NCBI GenBank assembly: GCA_027306925.1
Contig: DAHUXW010000008.1
Span: forward strand, 1-32,537
From: Acidimicrobiaceae bacterium
GTDB lineage: Bacteria > Actinomycetota > Acidimicrobiia > Acidimicrobiales > Bog-793
Length of the DNA: 32,537 nucleotides
Reading direction: 5' to 3'
How positions within the stretch are numbered: the first letter of the stretch is position 1; every line of letters begins with the position of its first letter. The position numbers were made by a program, and so were the translations under genes. The notes beneath the pieces are model-generated. The model was not told where the DNA came from, made no database searches, and saw only the letters and a program-made list of their open reading frames with translations. Positions 8,305-15,504 of this stretch are shown one piece after another.

Positions 8305-10010
8305 GCGCGCCGCGGAGCGGCGGAGCTCGGCGGGGGCGCTCCGCCGACAGGACGATCGCACTCGTCCGGAACGTCGCCCCGATCGGTCCGCGCCGCCTCG
8401 CCGGGACGCTCGCCACGGGTGCGGCGGCCGCGGCGAGCAACATCGGCCTGCTCGCGACGTCGGCGTGGCTGATCACGACGGCCTCGTCCCGCCCGCCCGT
8501 GCTTGCGCTCAGCGTCGCGATCGCGGCGGTGCAGGCGTTCGCCCTGTCGCGCGGCCTCGCCCGGTACGGCGAGCGGCTCGCGGTGCACGACCTCTCGCTC
8601 GACGTGCTCGCGCGCCTGCGATTGCGCCTCTACGACCGACTCGAGCCGCTCGTTCCCGGCGGGCTCCCGTCGCGCCGCTCGGGAGCGCTGCTGAGCGCGT
8701 TCGTCGCCGACGCGGACGACGTGGGCGAGGCGCTCGCGCGGGGCGTGACCGCGGCCGTCGACGTGTCGGTGACCGCCGTGCTCGGTGTCGCGCTCGCGTG
8801 CGCGCTCGACCTGCGGTCGGGAGCCATCCTCGCGGGCGGCATCGTCGCGACGGGCGCGTCGTCCGCGCTCCTCGCGCACCTCGGCCACGCGAGCGTCGGG
8901 CGGGAGGCGGACGCGCGGGCGGAGGTCGCGGACGTCGTGGTCGCCGCGGTGCGCTCCGCGCCCGAGCTCGTCGCACACGGCAGGACGGACCTCGTCGTCG
9001 GAGCGATCGCCGCCGCGCAGTCCCGGGCGGGGTCCGCGGCGGCGCGCGGCGCGATGTTCGCGGGGGTGCGGCGGGGCGCCGGGGTCGTGCTCGCGGCCGC
9101 GTCGCTCGTCGCGGTCGTCGCGTCCGGCCTCGGGGCCTACGACGCTCGCCGCCTGTCAGCGGTCGCGCTCGCCGTGCTCGTCTTCGCCGCACTCGCATCG
9201 CTCGAGTCCTGCGCTCCGCTCGCCGACGCGCTCGCATCGATGGCCGCGGGCGACGCGGGCGCCCGCCGCATCGCCGCGCTGTCCGAGCTCGAGCCACCCG
9301 CTCCCGAGCCGGTGCTCCCCGCGACGCCGCCCGGTCGCCCCGCACCGCTCGCGCTCGTCGACGCCGTGGTCGCACGGGGAGGCGGAACCGTGCTCGACGC
9401 GGTGTCCGTGGCCGTCGAGCCGGGGCGACGGGTCGCGCTCGTCGGGCCGAGCGGCGCGGGCAAGACCACCGCGGTACTCACGCTCGTGCACTTCCTCGAG
9501 TGCTCGTCGGGGCGCGCGACGCTCGGCGACGTCGACCTCGCTGCGATCGCGCGCCCGGACCTGCGCGACCGGATCGGCTGGGTGCCGGAGGACGCGCACG
9601 TGTTCCGCGGGAGCCTCGGCGCCAACCTGCGCGTCGCGGACCCCACGGCGAGCGACGATCGGTGCCGGCGCGCGCTGCGCGAGGTCGGGCTCGGGCCGTG
9701 GCTCGCGTCGCTCGACGACGGACTCGAGACCCGCGTCGGCTCCGGCGGGCGGCCGCTCAGCTCGGGCGAGCGCCAGCGCCTCGCGCTCGCCCGCGCGCTG
9801 CTCGGCGACCCGGACGTCCTAGTGCTCGACGAGCCGACCGCACACCTCGACCCGGAGGGTGGCACGCTCGTCCTCGAGCGACTGGCCGGCCCGGCGGACG
9901 CCCGGGGCGTGCTCGTCGTGAGCCACGATCCCGAGGCGCGCCGCCACGCGGACGTCGTCGTCGAGCTCGACCGCGGCCGGATCCGTGCGCGCGGCACCCG
10001 AGACGGCTGA
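8301..10010 (+). CDS. cydC: Thiol reductant ABC exporter subunit CydC
   Basis: This is the 569-residue second half-transporter of CydDC, with a transmembrane domain to about residue 310 and then an ATPase domain. The Walker A is GPSGAGKTT near 382, the signature is LSSGERQRLALARALL near 487, and the Walker B is VLVLDEPT near 508. The N-terminal text RRLAGTLATGAAAAASNIGLLATSAWLITTAS-type sequence is the usual CydC start region. The GTG at 8301 overlaps the cydD stop (GTGA). No separate ribosome site is visible, so translation probably depends on coupling. It is the last gene of the operon; a strong stem-loop follows one base after the stop. Confidence 0.93.
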   Translation: MSAPRSGGARRGRSADRTIALVRNVAPIGPRRLAGTLATGAAAAASNIGLLATSAWLITTASSRPPVLALSVAIAAVQAFALSRGLARYGERLAVHDLSLDVLARLRLRLYDRLEPLVPGGLPSRRSGALLSAFVADADDVGEALARGVTAAVDVSVTAVLGVALACALDLRSGAILAGGIVATGASSALLAHLGHASVGREADARAEVADVVVAAVRSAPELVAHGRTDLVVGAIAAAQSRAGSAAARGAMFAGVRRGAGVVLAAASLVAVVASGLGAYDARRLSAVALAVLVFAALASLESCAPLADALASMAAGDAGARRIAALSELEPPAPEPVLPATPPGRPAPLALVDAVVARGGGTVLDAVSVAVEPGRRVALVGPSGAGKTTAVLTLVHFLECSSGRATLGDVDLAAIARPDLRDRIGWVPEDAHVFRGSLGANLRVADPTASDDRCRRALREVGLGPWLASLDDGLETRVGSGGRPLSSGERQRLALARALLGDPDVLVLDEPTAHLDPEGGTLVLERLAGPADARGVLVVSHDPEARRHADVVVELDRGRIRARGTRDG

Positions 10011-10039
10011 CCCCGTGGCGCGACGTCGCGCGGCCGGGG
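10011..10039. terminator. Stem-loop between convergent cydC and Rrf2 gene
   Basis: CCCCG and CGGGG flanks enclose the perfect 14-bp palindrome GCGCGACGTCGCGC (10018-10031). The element begins immediately after the cydC stop and 20 bp beyond the Rrf2 stop, so it could end both transcripts. There is no T-run, as is common in high-GC genomes. Confidence 0.55.
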
Positions 10040-10058
10040 TCGGGGGTCATGGGCCGGA

Positions 10059-10514
10059 TCAGCGCGAGCGCCAAGCGTCCGGGTCGGCGGCGAGGCGGCG
10101 GACGTTCGCGGGGAGCTGGCCGCTCGCGACGTCGGCGAGCGTCGTGCGCTCGAGCACGGACCTCAGGCTCGCGCGCACCGCGATCCAGACGTCTTGGAGG
10201 CGCGCGTTCGGGCCCTCGTAGGCAGTCGTCTCCGGACGCGCGCCACGGACCTCCGCGAGCGGCCCGTCGATGGCGCGGAAGACCTCCGCGAGCGAGATGC
10301 TGGCCGCGGGGCGGGCGAGCCGGTATCCGCCCTCCGCGCCGCGCTGGCTCACGACCATGCCCGCGCGCCTCAGCTCGGCGAGGATCGCCTCGAGGAACTT
10401 CGCAGGGAGGCCCTGCGCGCTCGCGAGCGCCGCCCCGGCCACGGGTTGCCCGTCGCTCGCCGCGAGCGCGACGAGCGCCCGGACCGCGTAGTCGGCCTTG
10501 GCCGAGATGTGCAC
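10059..10514 (-). CDS. Rrf2 family transcriptional regulator (cysteine-free)
   Basis: The product has 151 residues. The start HISAKADYAVRALVALA, recognition helix region LPAKFLEAILAELRRAGMV and wing SQRGAEGGYRLARP are classic Rrf2 winged-helix features (residues 1-75). The GTG at 10514 is chosen because the conserved VHISAKADYA begins there; the ORF upstream is Ala/Arg filler. There is not one cysteine in the protein, so it cannot ligate an Fe-S cluster as IscR, NsrR or RsrR do. It should behave like cysteine-free Rrf2 members such as CymR-type regulators (inference). It is convergent with cydC; whether it controls the cyd operon cannot be read from the sequence. Confidence 0.9.
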   Translation of the reverse strand: MHISAKADYAVRALVALAASDGQPVAGAALASAQGLPAKFLEAILAELRRAGMVVSQRGAEGGYRLARPAASISLAEVFRAIDGPLAEVRGARPETTAYEGPNARLQDVWIAVRASLRSVLERTTLADVASGQLPANVRRLAADPDAWRSR

Positions 10515-10699
10515 GGGCCCCGCCCTATCCGGCCGCGCGCGTGCCGCGGCCGGCGCGCCAGCGCGCCGCACGTCCGCACCCGGTCACACCCGGATAGTAG
10601 ACGCACGGCGCAGGCGCTCCCTGGTCGGAGCCCTGCCGAGCACCGCGCGCGGCACCCGCGGGCGAGCTGTCGATGCGGCCGGTGGCCGCCCGGCCGCGG

Positions 10700-11407
10700 T
10701 CACCAGCCGGCGAGACGGGGGAGCATCGGGTCGTCCGACCGCCCGACGAGCCAGTGCAGCACCGCGCGACCGGACCGGCGCACGCCCGTCGGCCGCTGTC
10801 CGGTGCCGAAGCGCACGGGTGGCCGGTCGTCGATCGCGAGCTCGACCGTGACCTCGGGCGGCAGCCGGTCCGCAAGCGACGGGAGGAGCAGTCCGAGCTG
10901 GCGCTCGACGAAGCGGTCGTCCCAGTCGGCGGGCTCGTAGCCGAGGCCGAGGTCGACGCGGTGGATCTCGACCTCCTGCAGGCGGCGGAGCGGCAGGAGC
11001 GAGAGCGGCACCTCGACGCCGGCGCGCATCGCACGGCCCGACGCCCACGCGCCGGGCGACGTCTCGGCCAGCGCCACCTCGAGCGCCGCGCTCGTCGCGG
11101 CGACTTCGCGCCGAAGCTCCGGCGCGCTCCGGCCCGAGCCTGTCTCGATGTCGGCGTCGCGGCTCGCCCAGCCGGCGGGGTACTGGACGCCGACCAGCCC
11201 GTGCGCCGCGTCGTCGAGCACCCGGACGAGGCTCTCCGCGTTGCGCGCGAGGTGGGCGAGCACGTGCCCGACGCTCCATCCCGGGAGGCGGGAGGCCCGG
11301 CGCGCGGTCGCGTCGTCGAGGCCGTCGAGCGACGCTGCGAGCGCGCGGTGCGCGTCCGCGACGCTCGAGATGTCGGCCACCAGCTCGTCGGGAGCGGGGG
11401 CGGTCAT
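10700..11407 (-). CDS. Maleylpyruvate isomerase family mycothiol-dependent enzyme
   Basis: The product has 235 residues with the DinB-like four-helix fold of mycothiol-dependent enzymes. The metal-site signature is visible: LPGWSVGHVLAHLARNAESL near residue 42 (two His) and LQEVEIHRVDLGLGY near residue 143 (Glu and His). The C-terminal third, ending with WLVGRSDDPMLPRL, is the usual small C-terminal domain. Such enzymes use mycothiol for isomerisation or conjugation of electrophiles, and the true substrate is unknown. The ATG overlaps the marR stop (ATGA at 11404-11407) and has GAGGAGG upstream, so it is co-expressed with MarR and sits opposite an efflux pump. A role in detoxifying the pump's inducing compound is an inference from context. 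Confidence 0.85.
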   Translation of the reverse strand: MTAPAPDELVADISSVADAHRALAASLDGLDDATARRASRLPGWSVGHVLAHLARNAESLVRVLDDAAHGLVGVQYPAGWASRDADIETGSGRSAPELRREVAATSAALEVALAETSPGAWASGRAMRAGVEVPLSLLPLRRLQEVEIHRVDLGLGYEPADWDDRFVERQLGLLLPSLADRLPPEVTVELAIDDRPPVRFGTGQRPTGVRRSGRAVLHWLVGRSDDPMLPRLAGW

Positions 11408-11952
11408 GCGAGGTCCTCCTCGCCGCGGGCGGGCCCCTCGAGCGTGAGCAGGAGCGTCCGCAGGTCGGCCGCCATCCGCGCGCGCGTCGCGGAGTCGAGA
11501 CCGGCGAACAGGCGCGCCTCGGCCTCGGTCTTCGACGCGATCACGCGGTCCGCGGCGCGCACACCCTCGTCGGTGAGCGACACGATCACCTGGCGGCGGT
11601 CGACCGGGTCGACGTCGCGGCGCGCCCAGCCCCGCCGCTCGAGGCGCGCGATCCGGTTCGTGATCGCGCCGGAGGTCACCTGCGCGTCGCGCATCAGCCG
11701 ACCCGCGCTCACGCCGAGGCCTCCGTACTGGCGGACGGCGAGCAGGACCTCGGCCTCCCAGGTCTCCATCTCGAGCCCGGCGAGGTCCTCGCGGAACGCC
11801 CGGCCGAGGTGTTGCGACGCGCGCTTCAGCCGGATCGCGAGGGACTTCGTCTCGACGTCGATCGCCTCGTTCGCCGCGCGCCAGCGCGCGACGAGCACGT
11901 CCACGCGGTCCCGTACGGGCGCGGCCACAACCGTCGAGGTGTCGGTCGCCAT
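11404..11952 (-). CDS. MarR family transcriptional regulator
   Basis: The product has 182 residues. The winged helix lies at about residues 60-130: WEAEVLLAVRQYGGLGVSAGRLM, then VTSGAITNRIARLERRGWARR, then DVDPVDRRQVIVSLTDEG, a canonical MarR core. The N-terminal 35 residues are a helical dimerisation arm. The ATG at 11952 is preferred because it lies exactly 6 nt after TACCCT, a leaderless promoter geometry. A longer start (MNMKG, in the palindrome at 12036-12052) would add about 30 Pro/Gly-rich unconserved residues. The gene is first of a two-gene operon with the mycothiol enzyme and is divergent from the MFS pump. It probably represses both directions through the 17-bp palindrome until a ligand binds. 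Confidence 0.92.
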   Translation of the reverse strand: MATDTSTVVAAPVRDRVDVLVARWRAANEAIDVETKSLAIRLKRASQHLGRAFREDLAGLEMETWEAEVLLAVRQYGGLGVSAGRLMRDAQVTSGAITNRIARLERRGWARRDVDPVDRRQVIVSLTDEGVRAADRVIASKTEAEARLFAGLDSATRARMAADLRTLLLTLEGPARGEEDLA

Positions 11953-11958
11953 CGCGTC

Positions 11959-11964
11959 AGGGTA
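11959..11964 (-). promoter_or_regulatory. -10 element of a leaderless marR promoter
   Basis: TACCCT on the minus strand ends 6 nt before the marR ATG at 11952, and no Shine-Dalgarno is present. The geometry is identical to that at dnaE2 and the GNAT gene. Confidence 0.4.
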
Positions 11965-12035
11965 GACGGGCGGTGGGCCGACCGGTTGCCAGTCGGGCTC
12001 GCCGCGTGTACCGTGAGCACGTGCCGATCCCTTCA

Positions 12036-12052
12036 TGTTCATAAGATGAACA
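12036..12052. promoter_or_regulatory. 17-bp perfect palindrome, likely MarR operator
   Basis: TGTTCATAAGATGAACA is a perfect 7-3-7 inverted repeat in an unusually A/T-rich patch between divergent marR and the MFS gene. The size and symmetry fit a MarR dimer site. It contains the ATG proposed for the MFS pump on the plus strand. By symmetry it also contains an ATGAAC on the minus strand, in frame with marR. Seen: the palindrome. Inferred: MarR binding. Confidence 0.7.
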
Positions 12053-13533
12053 CAAAGATAAATCTCCGCGAACGGATCGCGCAACAGCGCCCGCCGACCC
12101 AAACCGCTGGAGCGGCGCGCGAGCACGGCGAGCACGGCCGGAGCTGGGCGGTGCTGGCGATCTGCTGCGTCGCGCAGTTCATGGTCGTGCTGGACGTCTC
12201 GATCGTGAACGTCGCGCTCCCGCAGATGCGCGATCGGCTCGGACTGTCGGTCACGGGCCAGCAGTGGGTCGTGAACGCCTATACGCTCACGTTCGCGGGC
12301 CTCCTCATGCTCGGCGGCCGCGCTGCCGATCTGTTCGGTCGCCGGCGCGTCTTCCTCGCCGGGCTCGCGCTCTTCACGACCTGCAGCCTGCTCGGCGGGC
12401 TCGCGCAGAACGGCACCTGGCTCATCGTCGCCCGCGCGGCCCAGGGCGTCGGCGGCGCGATCCTCGCACCGTCGACGCTCTCGCTGCTCACGAGCACGTT
12501 CCGCGATCCGCACGAGCGCCGTCGAGCCCTCGGAGCCTGGTCCGCGACGGCTGCGAGCGGCGCAGCGGTCGGCGTGCTCGTGGGCGGGGTGCTCACGGAC
12601 CTGCTCGACTGGCGGTGGGTGCTCATAGTGAACGTGCCGATCGGCGTCGCACTGGTCGTCGCCGCGTCGATCGTGCTCCTCGAGTCGAGGAGCGAGGACG
12701 CGCCGCGAAGCCTCGATCTTCCCGGCGCGGTCGCGGTGACCGGAGGGCTCGCGCTCGTCGTCTACGGGATCGTGAGCACCGACACGCACTCGTGGGGCTC
12801 GCCGACGACGGTCGCGACGCTCGCGGCGGGCGCCGCGCTACTCGCCATGTTCGCGTTGCTCGAGGGCAGGTTCGCCGCGCAGCCGCTCGTCCCGCTCGGG
12901 ATCTTCCGGCGTCGCGCGGTGTCCGTCGCGAACGCGGTCGCGTTGACGGTCGGCGGCTCGCTGTTCGGCGTGTACTTCTTCTTGTCCCTCTACATGCAAC
13001 AGGTTGCGGGTTACAGCCCGCTGCGGGCCGGGCTCGCGTTCCTGCCGGCCGGGATCTCGACGATGTTCGGCTCGCTCGCAGGCGCGCGGCTCGTTGCGCG
13101 TCTCGGGGCCCGGCGACAGCTCGTCCTCGGCCCCGTGATCGCCGCCGGCGGTGTCGCGTGGCTCGCGGGCCTCGGGTACGGCGACGGGTACGCGACGCAC
13201 ATCCTCGGTCCGCTCCTGCTCTTCGGCGTCGGGCTCGGCCTCGGGTTCGTGCCGATGACGCTCGCGGCGACGACGGGCGTTCCCGTCCACCAGGCGGGTC
13301 TCGCGTCCGGCCTCATCAACACGACCCGCCAGGTCGGCGGTGCGGTCGGTCTCGCCGCAATGGCGACGATCGCGTCGCGCGTCGCCGGCGACCGGCTCGC
13401 GTCGGGTGCGTCGTCGCCGGTCTCGCTGACCGCCGGCTACGACCGGGCGTTCGTCGTGTCGACGGTGCTGCTCGTCATCGGCGCGCTGCTCGCGCTCGGG
13501 TTGCCGGCCCGCCGGACCGGCGCCGCCCACTGA
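12046..13533 (+). CDS. DHA2-type MFS drug efflux transporter (14 TM, EmrB/QacA family)
   Basis: The product has 495 residues and exports drugs or toxic small molecules by proton antiport. Visible motifs: QFMVVLDVSIVNVALPQM in helix 1 (motif D1), GGRAADLFGRRRVF after helix 2 (motif A), and GAAVGVLVGGVLTDLLDWRWVLIVNVPIGV around helices 5-6 (motif C and the DHA2 signature). Hydrophobic segments continue to about residue 490, consistent with 14 helices. The ATG at 12046 gives about 33 residues before helix 1, but it lies inside the operator and lacks a clear ribosome site. A start further downstream is possible. It is divergent from marR and probably induced by the MarR ligand. Confidence 0.92.
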   Translation: MNTKINLRERIAQQRPPTQTAGAAREHGEHGRSWAVLAICCVAQFMVVLDVSIVNVALPQMRDRLGLSVTGQQWVVNAYTLTFAGLLMLGGRAADLFGRRRVFLAGLALFTTCSLLGGLAQNGTWLIVARAAQGVGGAILAPSTLSLLTSTFRDPHERRRALGAWSATAASGAAVGVLVGGVLTDLLDWRWVLIVNVPIGVALVVAASIVLLESRSEDAPRSLDLPGAVAVTGGLALVVYGIVSTDTHSWGSPTTVATLAAGAALLAMFALLEGRFAAQPLVPLGIFRRRAVSVANAVALTVGGSLFGVYFFLSLYMQQVAGYSPLRAGLAFLPAGISTMFGSLAGARLVARLGARRQLVLGPVIAAGGVAWLAGLGYGDGYATHILGPLLLFGVGLGLGFVPMTLAATTGVPVHQAGLASGLINTTRQVGGAVGLAAMATIASRVAGDRLASGASSPVSLTAGYDRAFVVSTVLLVIGALLALGLPARRTGAAH

Positions 13534-13541
13534 CGCCGCGC

Positions 13542-13560
13542 GCCGGTGCCCGGCACCGGC
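13542..13560 (+). terminator. Hairpin after MFS pump
   Basis: GCCGGTGCC and GGCACCGGC form a perfect 9-bp inverted repeat around one base (functionally a 7-bp stem with a 5-nt loop), 9 bp after the MFS stop. No T-tract follows. It separates the pump from the kdp leader. Confidence 0.5.
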
Positions 13561-13569
13561 GCCCGGCGC

Positions 13570-13607
13570 GTTGACGAGCTGTTGACGCGTTCCGACCCAC
13601 TGTTGAC
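13570..13607 (+). promoter_or_regulatory. Three phased GTTGAC repeats in the kdp leader
   Basis: GTTGAC occurs at 13570, 13581 and 13602, so the offsets are 11 and 21 bp, about one and two helical turns. OmpR-family regulators such as KdpE bind direct repeats with about this period, so these may be KdpE half-sites upstream of the kdp genes. Two copies read TTGACG and one TTGACA, so one may instead be a -35 box; no clear -10 follows at 17 bp. Confidence 0.4.
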
Positions 13608-13642
13608 AACCTGGTGATGCGCGTCGGCCGCAAAGTGGACCC

Positions 13643-13726
13643 ATGGCCGATCTGCTGTCCGTCGTCGGGATCGTCGTGTTCACCGTCGTCACCCTCGGGC
13701 TCGTCCGGGCCCTCGAGCGCGTATGA
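13643..13726 (+). CDS. 27-residue membrane peptide ahead of kdpF
   Basis: A short ORF starting MADLLSVVGIVVFTVV and ending VRALERV is too small for routine gene calling. It has one hydrophobic helix (residues 4-20) and a charged C-terminus. Its stop overlaps the kdpF ATG (ATGA at 13723-13726), exactly as expected of a translated operon gene. Its size and hydropathy resemble KdpF, but the sequence is distinct. I recall similar short membrane peptides next to kdpF in other actinobacteria but cannot verify this here. It is possibly an extra small subunit or regulator of the Kdp pump (inference). Confidence 0.6.
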   Translation: MADLLSVVGIVVFTVVTLGLVRALERV

Positions 13727-13812
13727 ACGCGGTCCAGCTCGCGCTCCTTGTCCTGTCGGTCCTCCTCCTCGCCTATCTCGGCGTCGCGATGTTCAAGCCG
13801 GAGTGGTTCTAG
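13723..13812 (+). CDS. kdpF: K+-transporting ATPase small subunit KdpF
   Basis: This 29-residue protein (begins MNAVQLALLVLSVLLLAY, ends MFKPEWF) has a single membrane helix followed by the conserved short KdpF tail with a Pro-Glu near the end. It stabilises the KdpABC complex in the membrane. It overlaps the preceding 27-codon gene by 4 bp, and kdpA begins on the base after its stop. Too short for the usual length cut-offs, it is identified by position and by its tail. Confidence 0.88.
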   Translation: MNAVQLALLVLSVLLLAYLGVAMFKPEWF

Positions 13813-15504
13813 GTGGGCTTCTTCTGGACGATCGTCACGCTGCTCGCCGCGCTCGCGCTCACCTGGCGGTACCTCGGGTCGTACATGGCCGCGGTCTTCG
13901 ACGGCCGGGTGCGGTGGCTGCGGGTGCTCGAGCGCCCGATCTACCGGGCACTCGGGACGAGCCCCGAGCAGGAGCAGACGTGGACCCGCTACGCGACCTC
14001 GCTCGTCGTGTTCTCGGGGGTGTCGATCGCGCTCACGTACCTGCTGCTGCGCATCCAGGGATCGCTGCCGCTGAACCCCCAGCGCCTCGCGGCCGTCCCG
14101 CCCGCGCTGAGCTTCAACACGAGCGTCTCGTTCGTCACGAACACGAACTGGCAGAACTACGCCGGCGAGACGACGATGTCCTACTTCTCCCAGCTCGCTG
14201 CGCTCATGGTGCAGCAGTTCGTGAGCCCGGCGGTCGGAGTTGCGGTCGCGCTCGCGCTCGTGCGCGGCTTCGCGCGCCGGGGGTCCGCGACGATCGGGAA
14301 CTTCTGGGTCGACATCACGCGTTGCATGCTCTACGTGCTGCTGCCGATCGCGTTCGTCGCGGGCGTCGTCTTCGTCGGCCAGGGCGCGGTCCAGACCCTC
14401 GCCGGGCCCGTTAGCGTGCATGACGCGCTGAACGGCGTCACGCAGACCATCGCGCGCGGCCCGATCGGCTTCATGGAGGCGATCAAGCAGCTCGGCACCA
14501 ACGGCGGCGGCTTCCTCAACGCGAACTCGGCGACGACCTTCGAGAACCCGACGCCGCTCACGAACTGGCTGTCGATCTACCTCGTGCTCGCGATCCCGTT
14601 CGCGCTCACCTACACGTTCGGCAAGATGGTCGGCAGCGTCCGCCACGGCCGTGCGCTGCTCGCGGCGATGGTCCTGATCTTCGGCGTGTGGGTCGGCTTC
14701 ACGAGCGCCGCGGAGCACCAGGGCAACCCGGCGGTCGCCGCGGCGGGGATCACGCACCAGCCGGCGGGCAACATGGTGGGCAAGGAGGTGCGCTTCGGCG
14801 ACACCTCGTCCGCCCTGTTCGCCGTCGCCTCGACGAGCACGTCGACAGGATCTGCCGACGCGTCCTACGACCAGTTCACCCCGATGGGCGGCTTCGGCCT
14901 TCTCACCGGGATGATGCTCGGCGAGGTGACGCCGGGTGGCGTCGGGAGCGGTCTCTACACGATCCTCGTCTACGCGATCATCGCCGTGTTCATCGGCGGA
15001 CTGATGATCGGACGCACACCGGAGTACCTCGGGAAGAAGATCCAGGCGAAGGAGATCAAGCTCGCCGGGCTCGCGTCGCTCGTGATGCCGCTCGCCGTTC
15101 TCGTCGTGACCGGGATCGCGGTGTCGGTGCACGCGGGGCGGACCGGCCCGCTGAACTCGGGTCCTCACGGCTTCACCGAGATCCTCTACGCGCTCACGTC
15201 CCAGGGGAACAACAACGGGTCGGCGTTCGGCGGGCTCTCCGGCAACTCGCCCTTCTACAACGTGATCGGCGCGGTCGACATGCTCCTCGGCAGGTTCGGG
15301 ATCATCGTGCCGGTGCTCGCGCTCGCCGGGGTCCTCGCGGCGAAGGACGTCGTGCCCGAGTCGCTCGGCACCTTCCGCACGGACAACTCGATGTTCGTCG
15401 GCCTCGTGATCGGCGTGATCGTGATCATCGGCGGGCTGACGTTCTTCCCCGCGGTCGCGCTCGGCCCGGTCGTCGAGCAGCTCAGCCACGGGAGGTTCTT
15501 CTAG
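13813..15504 (+). CDS. kdpA: K+-transporting ATPase subunit KdpA
   Basis: This 563-residue K+-selecting channel-like subunit descends from Trk/Ktr-type transporters and has four pore loops. Visible are SFVTNTNWQNY near residue 105, KQLGTNGGGF near 225, ASTSTSTGSADASYDQFTPMGG near 335 and LTSQGNNNGSAF near 460, the four selectivity-filter loops. The GTG start abuts the kdpF stop; GGAG at 13800-13803 gives a ribosome site at 9 nt. It is full length and closes with a hydrophobic helix and a short tail. It acts with KdpB, KdpC and KdpF as a high-affinity K+ importer under K+ limitation. Confidence 0.97.
   Translation: MGFFWTIVTLLAALALTWRYLGSYMAAVFDGRVRWLRVLERPIYRALGTSPEQEQTWTRYATSLVVFSGVSIALTYLLLRIQGSLPLNPQRLAAVPPALSFNTSVSFVTNTNWQNYAGETTMSYFSQLAALMVQQFVSPAVGVAVALALVRGFARRGSATIGNFWVDITRCMLYVLLPIAFVAGVVFVGQGAVQTLAGPVSVHDALNGVTQTIARGPIGFMEAIKQLGTNGGGFLNANSATTFENPTPLTNWLSIYLVLAIPFALTYTFGKMVGSVRHGRALLAAMVLIFGVWVGFTSAAEHQGNPAVAAAGITHQPAGNMVGKEVRFGDTSSALFAVASTSTSTGSADASYDQFTPMGGFGLLTGMMLGEVTPGGVGSGLYTILVYAIIAVFIGGLMIGRTPEYLGKKIQAKEIKLAGLASLVMPLAVLVVTGIAVSVHAGRTGPLNSGPHGFTEILYALTSQGNNNGSAFGGLSGNSPFYNVIGAVDMLLGRFGIIVPVLALAGVLAAKDVVPESLGTFRTDNSMFVGLVIGVIVIIGGLTFFPAVALGPVVEQLSHGRFF

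Noticed and set aside
11953-12789. Long N-terminal extension of MarR reaching into the MFS gene
   Set aside because: The extension is antisense to conserved MFS sequence. The MarR family begins near the ATG at 11952, which also has a promoter at the right distance.
13534-13642. c-di-AMP (ydaO-type) riboswitch in front of kdp
   Set aside because: The leader is only about 110 bp and much of it is the MFS terminator and GTTGAC repeats. I see none of the conserved riboswitch core.
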